A stretch of DNA of 31,747 nt from Dysgonomonas sp. UBA5412 (GCA_002409595.1 DHNQ01000023.1:1-31747); one strand, 5' to 3'; shown: positions 7,965 through 16,801, counted from the stretch's first letter. The notes: generated from the sequence alone by a model not told the origin. Program-made: numbers and translations.

Positions 7965-8213
7965 TTATAGGATAAATCCACAAACAACCACAGCAAACAA
8001 GGCAACACCTTCTACTAACGCTGCAGCAATAATCATAGATGTACGTATATCTCCGGCTGCATCAGGTTGACGAGCAATACCTTCCATTGCCGAACTACCG
8101 ATCTTACCGATACCGATACCTGCCCCGATTACAGCTAATCCTGCACCAAGTGCAGCACCAAAACCTGTTAAGCTTGCAGCTTCTGCTGCTTGTAATAAAG
8201 TTGATAGTAACAT
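7965..8213 (-). CDS. atpE: F1F0 ATP synthase c subunit
   Basis: This is the proteolipid that forms the rotating c-ring. The 82-residue protein has two membrane helices joined by the polar loop ARQPDAAGDI. The glycine-rich first helix GAGLAVIGAGIGIGKIG is typical, and the ion-binding carboxylate is Glu68 in LVEGVALF. Aligned with the Na+ type c subunit of Ilyobacter tartaricus, the sodium ligands Gln32, Ser66 and Tyr70 correspond to Ile35, Gly69 and Phe73. The ring should therefore be proton-specific (inference from ligand residues). A short Ala-rich N-terminus LLSTLLQAAEAA precedes the first helix. Confidence 0.96.
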   Translation of the reverse strand: MLLSTLLQAAEAASLTGFGAALGAGLAVIGAGIGIGKIGSSAMEGIARQPDAAGDIRTSMIIAAALVEGVALFAVVVCGFIL

Positions 8214-8262
8214 AACGTTCTAATTTTAAATTATTTAATTGTTTTATTTATTTTAATTCAAT

Positions 8263-9354
8263 TTAATGCTTTTCTTCTACATGCTGATGTGGTTCTACTT
8301 GAGCCAAACCAATAAATACCGCTGATAGCATGGTAAATACATATGCTTGTATGTATGCAACCAAAATTTCGACAAAACTGATAAACACTGTAAGTAATAC
8401 AGAAACAACGGTCATCGAACTATTGATAACTGTACCTAAATTAACAGTTACAAATATAAGACATGTTAATCCCAACACAATAGAGTGTCCTGCCAAGATA
8501 TTGGCAAATAGACGAATCATCAATGCAAAGGGTTTTGTAAATACTCCTACCAGCTCGATTGCAGGCATAATTGGGATTGGTACTTTTAGCCAAGTAGGTA
8601 CTTCGGGCCAAAATATTTCCTTCCAATATTCTTTTGAGCCAAACAAGTTGACTGTAAAGAATGTGAACAAAGCTAATACCAGAGTAATTGCAATATTACC
8701 GGTAACGTTTGCACCTCCCGGGAAGATTGGAATCAGCCCCATAATATTATTTAGGAATATGAAAAAGAAAACAGTGAGCAAATAAGGCGAAAATTTCCTA
8801 TAATTCTTACCTACACAAGGTTTTATTATATCATCTTCAACACTCATTACAAACATCTCCATGAATCCGACAAAACCTTTAGGTGCTTTTTTCTCTCCAC
8901 TTTTTGCTTGTTTTTTGTACCAACCGGCTACACTCATCACTATAATGACTAACAGTGTACAGCTGATTATCAAACTCACCGCATTTTTGGTCAGAGAGAT
9001 GTCCAAAGGTCTCACTTCTTCTCCTGAAGCATTCTTTTCCACAATTTTTCCTTTATACTCCCCTTCTTGTGCAATGTAAAAGCCTTCGTAAGCATCGTGT
9101 CCGTGATGAAATTTTGAAGACATAAATATATTCCACCCGCTTGTTTCTCCCTTTACGATGACAGGCAATGGTATGGTAAGGTGAAAATCACCGAAGGTAG
9201 CCATATGCCATTCGTATGAGTCAGCAAGATGTTCGAGTATTAATTCTTTTACATTCAACTCACTTTGTGGCTCTTCGGCAGCAGATACATTTTGTGTTCC
9301 TACTGCTGTAAGAAACAGAAAAGTGAATATTATGTATTTAAAATAGTGTTTCAT
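8263..9354 (-). CDS. atpB: F1F0 ATP synthase a subunit
   Basis: Subunit a forms the half-channels that carry protons to the c-ring. The protein has 363 residues, about 90 more than E. coli AtpB. A signal-like N-terminus (about 1-25, ending VSAAEE) precedes a periplasmic region of about 95 residues rich in His and Glu, then the usual helices from about residue 123. The essential arginine is Arg281 in ALMIRLFANILAGH. The partner polar residue is Gln336 in VAYIQAYVF. Extended N-termini are usual in Bacteroidetes AtpB. It starts 1 base after the upstream small membrane gene ends, so the two are translationally linked. Confidence 0.95.
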   Translation of the reverse strand: MKHYFKYIIFTFLFLTAVGTQNVSAAEEPQSELNVKELILEHLADSYEWHMATFGDFHLTIPLPVIVKGETSGWNIFMSSKFHHGHDAYEGFYIAQEGEYKGKIVEKNASGEEVRPLDISLTKNAVSLIISCTLLVIIVMSVAGWYKKQAKSGEKKAPKGFVGFMEMFVMSVEDDIIKPCVGKNYRKFSPYLLTVFFFIFLNNIMGLIPIFPGGANVTGNIAITLVLALFTFFTVNLFGSKEYWKEIFWPEVPTWLKVPIPIMPAIELVGVFTKPFALMIRLFANILAGHSIVLGLTCLIFVTVNLGTVINSSMTVVSVLLTVFISFVEILVAYIQAYVFTMLSAVFIGLAQVEPHQHVEEKH

Positions 9355-9355
9355 A

Positions 9356-9754
9356 CTATTGTTGTTTTTTCTTTATATGCTTTTCTATACGCAAGAACAA
9401 GAATGATTCGAATGCTAAGAACAAAAGATAAAAAATCATAAATATAAGTACAAAGCTTTTCATACTTTCATTTACTACCAGCTTGTATGCTCCTACAAAA
9501 ATGAGAGCTGCAAATATCTTAACCACTTTGGTCAACATATATGTGTTCAGCATTTGCCGTTGAGTCGCCTTACGACTGGCTGACTCAACATAGAGGAGAA
9601 TAAAAGATTCTAATAGTAGAAAAAAGAGTAAAATTCCTTCATACCAATTTGGATAATATTGCGGAAACTGATATTTCAGAAATGCCTGAACTAAGGCTCC
9701 CACAACCACACCAAATACAATTAGTGATATTATTAACTTAGCTTTGAAATTCAT
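9356..9754 (-). CDS. Small membrane protein of the ATP synthase operon (AtpI-like position)
   Basis: A 132-residue protein with four predicted membrane helices (about 8-26, 38-58, 75-95 and 99-122) and a basic C-terminus KHIKKKQQ. It sits between atpC (7-base gap) and atpB (1-base gap), a place where Bacteroidetes operons usually carry a small membrane gene. Size, topology and place suggest an assembly factor comparable to AtpI, which aids c-ring assembly in other bacteria. Sequence similarity to AtpI is not obvious by eye, so I give no gene symbol. It could also be a lineage-specific subunit. Confidence 0.8.
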   Translation of the reverse strand: MNFKAKLIISLIVFGVVVGALVQAFLKYQFPQYYPNWYEGILLFFLLLESFILLYVESASRKATQRQMLNTYMLTKVVKIFAALIFVGAYKLVVNESMKSFVLIFMIFYLLFLAFESFLFLRIEKHIKKKQQ

Positions 9755-9761
9755 TTTCTCT

Positions 9762-10010
9762 TTAAGCTACACAAATTGTCACAACTCCATTATTAACTTC
9801 TGCTATTCCTCCATGTACCTCCAGCGTATGTTCTGTTTTATTTTCCACATAGGTAATAATACCTTCTGTCAGAGGTGAAATTAAGGGTGCATGATCGGGG
9901 TAGACGCCAAAGCTACCTGAAATACCGGGAATAACAACTGAGGTTACAGCTCCGGAAAAAAGTTTCTTTTCCGCAGATATAATATTGAGTTGGAGTTCTG
10001 ATTTTTTCAT
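9762..10010 (-). CDS. atpC: F1F0 ATP synthase epsilon subunit, short form
   Basis: Epsilon links the gamma shaft to the c-ring and in many bacteria also inhibits ATP hydrolysis. This protein has only 82 residues, against about 138 in E. coli. The N-terminal beta-sandwich is complete (LNIISAEKKLFSG, PGISGSFGVYPDHAPLIS, VHGGIAEVNNGVVTIC). The C-terminal two-helix domain that inserts into F1 and inhibits rotation is absent. The frame closes with a normal stop, and short epsilon subunits are usual in this phylum, so this is not a truncation by mutation. It lies 11 bases after atpD. Confidence 0.94.
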   Translation of the reverse strand: MKKSELQLNIISAEKKLFSGAVTSVVIPGISGSFGVYPDHAPLISPLTEGIITYVENKTEHTLEVHGGIAEVNNGVVTICVA

Positions 10011-10021
10011 ATTCTAAAATT

Positions 10022-11536
10022 TTATTCTTCTGCTTGAGCCATGATTTTTTTACCTTTTTCTATTGCATCCTCAATTGTTCCGACATTAAGGAAAGCTTGT
10101 TCCGGTAAATAATCGACTTCTCCGTCTAATATCATCTTAAAGCCTTTAATGGTATCTTGAATATCTACAATAACTCCGGGAACTCCGGTAAATTGCTCTG
10201 CTACATTAAATGGCTGTGACAAGAAACGTTGGATACGTCTGGCCCGATTTACAATCAGTTTATCATTATCTGACAGTTCTTCCATTCCTAAGATGGCAAT
10301 AATATCCTGAAGCTCTTTGTTACGCTGCAATATTTCTTTCACTCGCTGAGCTGTATCATAATGGTCTTGTCCTACCACATTTGCATCAAGACTTCGTGAG
10401 CTTGATCCAAGAGGGTCGACAGCCGGATAAATACCCATTTCGGTAATTTTACGATCCAATACGGTAGTAGCATCCAAGTGAGAGAAAGTAGTTGCCGGAG
10501 CAGGGTCGGTCAAGTCATCGGCGGGCACATACACTGCTTGCACAGATGTGATAGATCCGTTTTTGGTAGATGTGATTCGCTCTTGCATGGCGCCCATTTC
10601 AGTAGCTAAGGTAGGCTGATAACCTACGGCTGACGGCATACGCCCCAAGAGGGCAGACACCTCAGATCCGGCTTGGGTAAAACGAAATATATTGTCGATA
10701 AATAATAATATATCTTTAGGTCCATCAGTTTTCGCATCACGGAAAGATTCCGCTACGGTCAACCCCGACAATGCAACATCAGCACGTGCTCCGGGAGGTT
10801 CGTTCATCTGCCCAAAGACCAGTGAAATTTGCGATTTCTCAAGTTCTTTAGGATCTACTTTCGACAAATCCCAATGACCTTCTTCCATACTTTTTTCAAA
10901 TTCTTCGCCATAGCGAACTACTTTCGACTCGATCATTTCACGAAGTAAATCGTTTCCTTCACGTGTACGTTCTCCTACTCCGGCAAAGACTGAATAACCG
11001 TTATGCTTTTTAGCGATATTGTTGATAAGTTCCATAATCAAAACAGTCTTACCAACACCGGCTCCTCCAAATAGTCCGACTTTACCTCCTTTTGCATAAG
11101 GTGCTAACAAGTCCACAACTTTGATTCCTGTAAAGAGGACTTCTCTTGTAGTCTGCAATTCTTCAAACTTAGGTGGCTCTCTGTGAATAGGGTTTCCATC
11201 TACTTTGTCTAAAGTGCTCATACCGTCGATAGCATCTCCAACAACATTCATTAAGCGTCCTTTTACTTGATCACCGATAGGCATTCTAATAGGCGACCCC
11301 AATGGAATCACCTCAAGTCCGCGGCTAAGTCCGTCTGTACTATCCATAGCTACGGTGCGTACGGTATCTTCGCCTATGTGTTGTTTTACTTCGAGAATCA
11401 AAGAGCGACCGTCCGGTCTTTTAATTTCAAGGGCATCATTTATACTCGGTAAGTCTAGTGAAGTATTATCTGTCTCGAAAAAGACATCCACTACGGGCCC
11501 GATTATTTGAGATACATGCCCAACAATTTGTGACAT
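10022..11536 (-). CDS. atpD: F1F0 ATP synthase beta subunit
   Basis: The beta subunit carries the catalytic sites of F1. The protein has 504 residues, longer than E. coli AtpD (460). Walker A is GGAGVGKT (157-164), followed by GERTREGNDL with the catalytic glutamate. Next come ALSGLTVAESFRD, LLFIDNIFRFTQAGSEVSALLGRMPSAVGYQPTL (the DELSEED side lies further C-terminal) and PADDLTDPAP. Compared with E. coli there is an extra segment of about 30 residues (about 206-235, VRYGEEFEKSMEEGHWDLSK onward) just before the LVFGQMNEPPGAR motif, as is usual in Bacteroidetes. It is the first gene of the operon. Confidence 0.97.
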   Translation of the reverse strand: MSQIVGHVSQIIGPVVDVFFETDNTSLDLPSINDALEIKRPDGRSLILEVKQHIGEDTVRTVAMDSTDGLSRGLEVIPLGSPIRMPIGDQVKGRLMNVVGDAIDGMSTLDKVDGNPIHREPPKFEELQTTREVLFTGIKVVDLLAPYAKGGKVGLFGGAGVGKTVLIMELINNIAKKHNGYSVFAGVGERTREGNDLLREMIESKVVRYGEEFEKSMEEGHWDLSKVDPKELEKSQISLVFGQMNEPPGARADVALSGLTVAESFRDAKTDGPKDILLFIDNIFRFTQAGSEVSALLGRMPSAVGYQPTLATEMGAMQERITSTKNGSITSVQAVYVPADDLTDPAPATTFSHLDATTVLDRKITEMGIYPAVDPLGSSSRSLDANVVGQDHYDTAQRVKEILQRNKELQDIIAILGMEELSDNDKLIVNRARRIQRFLSQPFNVAEQFTGVPGVIVDIQDTIKGFKMILDGEVDYLPEQAFLNVGTIEDAIEKGKKIMAQAEE

Positions 11537-11867
11537 AAGCTTTCTATTTATTATTTATTTTCTGTTATTTCTTGTGTTATTAGCAAAACAAGTCTCCCTA
11601 TCTATTTGAGATGCCTTTTACTCGTCTTTTTGTTATGTGATAAAGTTAATAAAACTTTTACAGAACCAATAATATTTGACATTTTTTCAATTATCAGACA
11701 GCATCAGGAATACCCTCAAATATGTAGTAACAAATATACATAATAATAATTTTTAATTGTATTTTTGCAAACATTAAAAATAAGTACACTTATCATTTTT
11801 AAACTTTAGTTAACTACAATGCAATTAATAGTTAAATTAATTGCATCATAAAAAATAATTTTCAGGA
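11537..11867. promoter_or_regulatory. Divergent intergenic region between atpD and the membrane-protein gene
   Basis: A 331-base gap that must hold the promoter of the ATP synthase operon (minus) and that of the gene at 11868 (plus). Candidate -7 boxes are TATATTTG on the minus strand at 11738-11731 and TATTTTTG on the plus strand at 11760-11767. Neither has a clear TTTG at the right distance upstream, so both are weak. The atpD leader would be about 190 bases. Palindromes at 11807-11816 and 11819-11846 are listed separately. Confidence 0.4.
11819..11846. repeat. Perfect 11-bp inverted repeat upstream of the membrane-protein gene
   Basis: ATGCAATTAAT (11819-11829) and ATTAATTGCAT (11836-11846) are perfect reverse complements with a 6-base spacer, 22 bases before the ATG at 11868. 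A 10-bp palindrome TAGTTAACTA lies just upstream (11807-11816). There is no T-run on either side, so it is not a terminator. An operator for a dimeric regulator or a 5'-UTR hairpin is possible. Confidence 0.55.
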
Positions 11868-13673
11868 ATGCTTATCATTATAGTTTCGTGGACGATCGCC
11901 TTTTTTATATTATTCTCTTTGGGAGATATGTTAATTCAATTTTATAATTCTTATTGCAGGCAATCTGAAAGATATGGACTTCTTGACACTTTTATCCTAG
12001 GCATTTGTACCGCAATCATCCCCTTATCTATTCTTTCGATATGGATGCCGATAAATCATAACATTTTATTCTTTTCAATAACGGCTACTTGCGTATATTG
12101 GTTTATACAGCCTAAAAGGCTTTATAATCATTTTAATCAATTAAAAAACACCTTTCATTCTTTAACAAAACTACAGGTAGCATCATTATGTATTATTATA
12201 TTTTCGATGCTGATATATTCAAACTTTGTCGAAAGCCATTTTGATGCCTTTTATTATCATTATCAAAATATACGCTATATAGAAGAATACAGGGCAATAC
12301 CGGGACTTGCCAATATAGAAGATCGTTTTGGATTCAATTCTAATTATTTCTTACTATCGGCTCTTTTTTCTTTTCGTTTTGTGGTTGGTAGCGGGATTAC
12401 GACTCTCCAATCTTTACTGTTTATGGTTATAATATTATGGACGCTACTCAATATATATAAGTCTAAATATGACATCAGGTATATCATATTCTTAACATTC
12501 TTATTATTATTATTCATTACAAATCATCAGGTTTTAATAGATTCTAGCACAGATATTATCCCTTTTATATGTATATTCTATTATTTGGGTAAAACAGCTT
12601 TGTTTCCCGAATGGTATAAGAAAAACAAATTATTAGCTTATCTTTTGCCAGTAACCTTGATTACGTTCAAATTATCGACCATTATATTTGCATTAATAAG
12701 TCTGATATTGCTGATTTCCTTAATTATCAAAAAAGAAAAAAAAACAATTGTATTTTTTATAATATTAGCCGCCATAACATTATCTCCTTGGATCGTGCGC
12801 AATATTATTATATCAGGCTATCTTATCTATCCTCTATATCAAATAGATATTTTTTCTTTCGATTGGAAAGTACCCAAGGCGGTAGCAGAAATGGAATCTT
12901 TATATATTAATGTATGGGCAAAGCATATTTTTAATACTGAATTAAACTTGCTATCAACAGATCTTTCCTCGAAGAACAAAGTCAAAACATTGAATATAAT
13001 AATAAATTTTCTTTCTCTTATTATTACCATATTGTCTCCTTTTATACTTATATGGATATGTTTTATCAAAAGAAAACTTAAAGAATTTTCGTGGTGGATA
13101 TATTCAATCAGTTTACTGTGTATTGGATTCGGATTAATAACGGCTCCCGATTTTCGGTTTATAGGTTGTTATACATGGGGTTGTTCTTACCTTATCGTAA
13201 TAGCAGGATTAAACATATCAAAAGGAAAGATAGGTTTGAAAATCAGATCAGTTACTACCGTAACATTACTTATATTTTTCGTTTTATTCACTTTTTGGAA
13301 AAACAGAAATTATACAATAAATTATAGTTTAAGTCTTAATGCTAAAAATACAATGAGCATTTTGAGAAAGCCATGGACTCTAAAGCCCGAAATAGAATTT
13401 GATATATATATGATGGACAACATACCTATATACATACCAAAGGATCGAGTTGATGCTTATGATAAAATACCAGTAGCGTGTGATGAAGGACTTCCTTTCA
13501 AACCTTTTAACGGATCGAAGATACAAGGTATACAGACGATAGAGCTTAGAGGTAAGGATATAAAAGATGGTTTCAAAACAAAGCCTGAATACATTAATAT
13601 ACTGAATAATAATATAAAGAAGTATAAAGAGGACTTTTTAAAACAATTTAATGAAGCTATTAATAAAAAGTAA
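11868..13673 (+). CDS. Polytopic membrane protein, LIC_10190-like, possible GT-C fold
   Basis: A 601-residue protein with about 11-13 predicted membrane helices and a soluble C-terminal tail of about 100 residues. Conserved with its paralogue at 14975: FDAFYYHYQ with Asp126 in the first large outer loop, IPGLANIEDRFGFNSN (144-159), DSSTDIIP, YPLYQIDIFSFDWKVP, the APDFRF motif, and TIELRGKDIKDGF near the end. I recall the YYHxQ...GL.N...RFGFNSN block from the family annotated as LIC_10190 membrane proteins. Topology and an acidic residue in the first loop resemble GT-C glycosyltransferases that use lipid-linked sugars, but this function is inference. The next gene follows after 73 bases on the same strand. 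Confidence 0.75.
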   Translation: MLIIIVSWTIAFFILFSLGDMLIQFYNSYCRQSERYGLLDTFILGICTAIIPLSILSIWMPINHNILFFSITATCVYWFIQPKRLYNHFNQLKNTFHSLTKLQVASLCIIIFSMLIYSNFVESHFDAFYYHYQNIRYIEEYRAIPGLANIEDRFGFNSNYFLLSALFSFRFVVGSGITTLQSLLFMVIILWTLLNIYKSKYDIRYIIFLTFLLLLFITNHQVLIDSSTDIIPFICIFYYLGKTALFPEWYKKNKLLAYLLPVTLITFKLSTIIFALISLILLISLIIKKEKKTIVFFIILAAITLSPWIVRNIIISGYLIYPLYQIDIFSFDWKVPKAVAEMESLYINVWAKHIFNTELNLLSTDLSSKNKVKTLNIIINFLSLIITILSPFILIWICFIKRKLKEFSWWIYSISLLCIGFGLITAPDFRFIGCYTWGCSYLIVIAGLNISKGKIGLKIRSVTTVTLLIFFVLFTFWKNRNYTINYSLSLNAKNTMSILRKPWTLKPEIEFDIYMMDNIPIYIPKDRVDAYDKIPVACDEGLPFKPFNGSKIQGIQTIELRGKDIKDGFKTKPEYINILNNNIKKYKEDFLKQFNEAINKK

Positions 13674-13709
13674 AGATTCAAAAGAAGCCTCTATTTGCAT
13701 TTAAAATGA

Positions 13710-13717
13710 TATTTTTG
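13710..13717 (+). promoter_or_regulatory. Candidate -7 box before the dehydrogenase gene
   Basis: TATTTTTG at 13710-13717 matches TAnnTTTG and lies 29 bases before the ATG at 13747. There is no TTTG at 19-21 bases upstream, so support is partial. It would allow the dehydrogenase to be expressed apart from the membrane-protein gene before it. Confidence 0.3.
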
Positions 13718-13746
13718 TATAAAAATATAAATATTGAAGTATAACA

Positions 13747-14940
13747 ATGGGAAGAATTTTAATTATCGGAGCCGGCGGAGTTGGTACTGTTGTAGCACAC
13801 AAAGTAGCTCAGAACGCCGATGTGTTTACAGAAATAATGTTGGCTAGCCGCACCAAATCAAAATGTGATGCCATAGCTAAGGCAATTGGAGGAAACAAAA
13901 TACAGACAGCAAAAGTTGATGCTGATGATGTAGAAGACCTAAAGAGACTCTTCAATTCTTTCAAACCTGAACTAGTTATAAATGTAGCTTTACCATATCA
14001 GGATCTAACCATTATGGATGCATGTCTGGCATGTGGGGTAAACTATTTAGATACAGCAAACTATGAGCCTAAAGAAGAAGCTAAATATGAATATAGCTGG
14101 CAATGGGCTTATCAGGATAAATTTAAAGCAGTAGGACTGACAGCCATATTGGGTTGTGGATTTGACCCCGGTGTTACCAGTGTCTTCACAGCATATGCGG
14201 CAAAGCATTACTTTGATGAAATGCACTACCTCGACATAGTAGATTGTAATGCAGGCGATCATGGAAAAGCTTTTGCGACAAACTTTAATCCGGAAATAAA
14301 CATACGTGAGGTTACTCAAAAAGGGAAATATTGGGAAGACGGAAAATGGATAGAAACTGAACCTCATGCCATACATAAGGCATTAGACTATCCGAATATA
14401 GGACCAAAAGAATCGTATGTCATTTATCACGAAGAACTGGAATCTTTGGTCAAAAATTTCCCTACGCTTAAGCGTGCCCGTTTTTGGATGACATTCGGTC
14501 AGGAATACCTTACCCATCTTCGCGTTATACAGAATATCGGAATGGCACGCATCGACCCTATTATATATAATGGAGTAGAGATAGTTCCAATACAATTCCT
14601 AAAAGCTGTGCTTCCTGATCCGGGAGAACTAGGCGAAAACTATGTTGGAGAAACGTCTATAGGTTGCCGTATCAAAGGGATAAAAGATGGCAAGGAACGC
14701 ACTTACTATGTGTATAATAACTGTTCACACGAAGCGGCATACAAAGAAACCGGCGCACAAGGTGTAAGCTACACCACGGGAGTTCCAGCCACTATCGGAG
14801 CCATCATGTTTATGAAAGGTATATGGCGCAAACCGGGTGTATTTAATGTAGAAGAATTTGATCCGGATCCATTCATGGAACAATTGAATAAACAAGGTTT
14901 ACCTTGGCATGAATTACACGATGTAAATTTAGAAATGTAA
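13747..14940 (+). CDS. Carboxynorspermidine/carboxyspermidine dehydrogenase-like (saccharopine dehydrogenase family)
   Basis: The protein has 397 residues. The N-terminal Rossmann fold carries GAGGVGTVVAHK (8-19). The central segments AILGCGFDPGVTSVF and DIVDCNAGDHGKAFATNFNPEINIREV are typical of the saccharopine dehydrogenase-like family. Within that family, length and motifs fit the enzyme that condenses aspartate semialdehyde with a diamine using NADPH, giving carboxynorspermidine or carboxyspermidine. Bacteroides species make spermidine this way. The decarboxylase partner (nspC type) is not in the window. Lysine catabolism is a less likely alternative. The gene lies between two paralogous membrane-protein genes and is followed by the second after 34 bases. 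Confidence 0.85.
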   Translation: MGRILIIGAGGVGTVVAHKVAQNADVFTEIMLASRTKSKCDAIAKAIGGNKIQTAKVDADDVEDLKRLFNSFKPELVINVALPYQDLTIMDACLACGVNYLDTANYEPKEEAKYEYSWQWAYQDKFKAVGLTAILGCGFDPGVTSVFTAYAAKHYFDEMHYLDIVDCNAGDHGKAFATNFNPEINIREVTQKGKYWEDGKWIETEPHAIHKALDYPNIGPKESYVIYHEELESLVKNFPTLKRARFWMTFGQEYLTHLRVIQNIGMARIDPIIYNGVEIVPIQFLKAVLPDPGELGENYVGETSIGCRIKGIKDGKERTYYVYNNCSHEAAYKETGAQGVSYTTGVPATIGAIMFMKGIWRKPGVFNVEEFDPDPFMEQLNKQGLPWHELHDVNLEM

Positions 14941-14974
14941 TTCACCAGCTTCTGAAAAATAATATACACCCAAT

Positions 14975-16801
14975 ATGCTAGCAATCATATTTTCATGGAT
15001 AGTAATATCTTTCGTATTACTATCCATTGGTGATTTGTCTATATTCTTATACAACAAACTTTGTAACAAAAACGAGCGGTATAACGTTCCCGAAACATTT
15101 ATGTTGGGAATGTGCTTTATACTAATACCTCTCAGTTTTTCCTCATTGTGGCTTCCTTCTAATCAATACACGCTCTTATTCTTTTTTGCCATCAGTATTG
15201 TATATTGTATTCTCAACAAGGCGCATATAAAATATAGGTTGAAGAGAATAAAAGAGACCATCCGAAGCATATCCACAACTCAGAAGATATTAATCACACT
15301 CGCACTATGCAGCATATTGTTGTATATGCTATATTGTACAATATGGCCTGATGCGCTCTATTATCATTATCAACAGATACGATGGAATGAGGAGCATGCT
15401 ATTATTCCGGGATTAGCAAATCTGGAAGACCGTTTCGGATTTAATTCAAACTATCTCCTTTTATCTGCAATCTTCACTTTTCGCTTCTTATTCGGAGAGC
15501 CTATATATGCCTTACAATCAACATTGTTCATTTATGTAACATTATGGGTATTGAACGAGGTCATAAAATCCGGCTTCCAATTCAGTCGATTAATCCTGCT
15601 TTGTATTTTTCTATTCTTCTTCTCTTTGAATATCGACTTCTTAGCAGATTCATCTACTGATATTATACCTAATATCTGTACATTTTATTTTATTGCAAGA
15701 TTTACATTATACCCAGACACTTTAGATAAAAAAAGCCTTTTTGCCTTTTTATTGCCAATAACACTTTGCACATTCAAAATGTCTGTTTTCCCATTATGTC
15801 TGATCTCGATCTACATTCTTTTTTGCACAATCAAAAATAACCGAAAACCGACAATATATTTTCTCATAGCATCTGCTTTTTGTATTACTGTACTATGGCT
15901 TATAAGAAATGTAATTATATCGGGGTATCTTGTATATCCATTATATGAATTGGATTTCTTTTCTTTCGATTGGAAAATACCTGAAGGTATAGCCAAAATA
16001 CAACGGGAAATTGCGATCAGTAGTTTTGCCAAAGGTATTTTTAAAGACTGTATCACATTTTATTTTTTTGAAAGATCCGGTTATCTAACCTTTAAGTTAT
16101 TTCTGATCAAGAACATTATTATAACCCTATTCTATGCAATCATTGCAATTTCTCCATTTATTTTATGCTATAATTTTCTACGAAAAAGAAATACACACAA
16201 AAGCTTTAGCAACCAACAATTAATACTTTACATATCTTTACTCGCTAGCTTCCTGTATTGGTTGTTATCTGCACCTGATGTAAGGTTTGCATCGGGTATC
16301 ATTTGCGGGACGACATTTTTCATTCTCGACACCTTCTTTTATAAGAAGGCAGCTAGTTATCCCAAGTTAGGTACAATATTGTTCTTTGGAGCAATCTCAA
16401 TTATGCTTATACTTTCCATAAACAGAGCTAACAGATACCATAAATGGATAGTTGAATTTAAAGATTCGATCAAGCCCTATAACAAATTAAACTTACTCAT
16501 AAAGCCTTTTTCTGCAAAAGATCAGATGTTGATAGATTCTCCAACAGACTCTTCTGAATATCAGACAAACGGCATAACAATATATCTCACAAAGGATGGC
16601 AACTCGTATGGTAAATTACCCCGAACCAAAGATATATCGCCGGCTATAGTCGCACCTGCTAGCAAATTGCAAAATGCAAAAACAATAGAAGCCCGAGGAA
16701 AGACTTTAGAAGATGGCTTCCGCACAAAGAAAGAATATATCTCTATCATAGATTCGATATCGGAAGAGCACATTAAAAGAGAAAAAACAGCATGGTGGTA
16801 A
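14975..16801 (+). CDS. Polytopic membrane protein, paralogue of the 11868 gene
   Basis: A 608-residue membrane protein, clearly paralogous to the gene at 11868. The first 170 residues align without a gap, including PDALYYHYQ (Asp126), IPGLANLEDRFGFNSN (144-159) and the opening SIGD. Also shared are DSSTDIIP, YPLYELDFFSFDWKIP, APDVRF, and the tail motif TIEARGKTLEDGFRTKKEY. The two differ mainly in hydrophobic segments, so the duplication is old. It starts 34 bases after the dehydrogenase gene and is probably co-transcribed with it. A GT-C-type transferase role for cell-envelope glycans is possible; the substrate is unknown. Confidence 0.75.
   Translation: MLAIIFSWIVISFVLLSIGDLSIFLYNKLCNKNERYNVPETFMLGMCFILIPLSFSSLWLPSNQYTLLFFFAISIVYCILNKAHIKYRLKRIKETIRSISTTQKILITLALCSILLYMLYCTIWPDALYYHYQQIRWNEEHAIIPGLANLEDRFGFNSNYLLLSAIFTFRFLFGEPIYALQSTLFIYVTLWVLNEVIKSGFQFSRLILLCIFLFFFSLNIDFLADSSTDIIPNICTFYFIARFTLYPDTLDKKSLFAFLLPITLCTFKMSVFPLCLISIYILFCTIKNNRKPTIYFLIASAFCITVLWLIRNVIISGYLVYPLYELDFFSFDWKIPEGIAKIQREIAISSFAKGIFKDCITFYFFERSGYLTFKLFLIKNIIITLFYAIIAISPFILCYNFLRKRNTHKSFSNQQLILYISLLASFLYWLLSAPDVRFASGIICGTTFFILDTFFYKKAASYPKLGTILFFGAISIMLILSINRANRYHKWIVEFKDSIKPYNKLNLLIKPFSAKDQMLIDSPTDSSEYQTNGITIYLTKDGNSYGKLPRTKDISPAIVAPASKLQNAKTIEARGKTLEDGFRTKKEYISIIDSISEEHIKREKTAWW

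Noticed and set aside
8330..8785. 151-residue plus-strand frame
   Set aside because: It is antisense to the strongly conserved atpB and has no recognisable motif or start signal.
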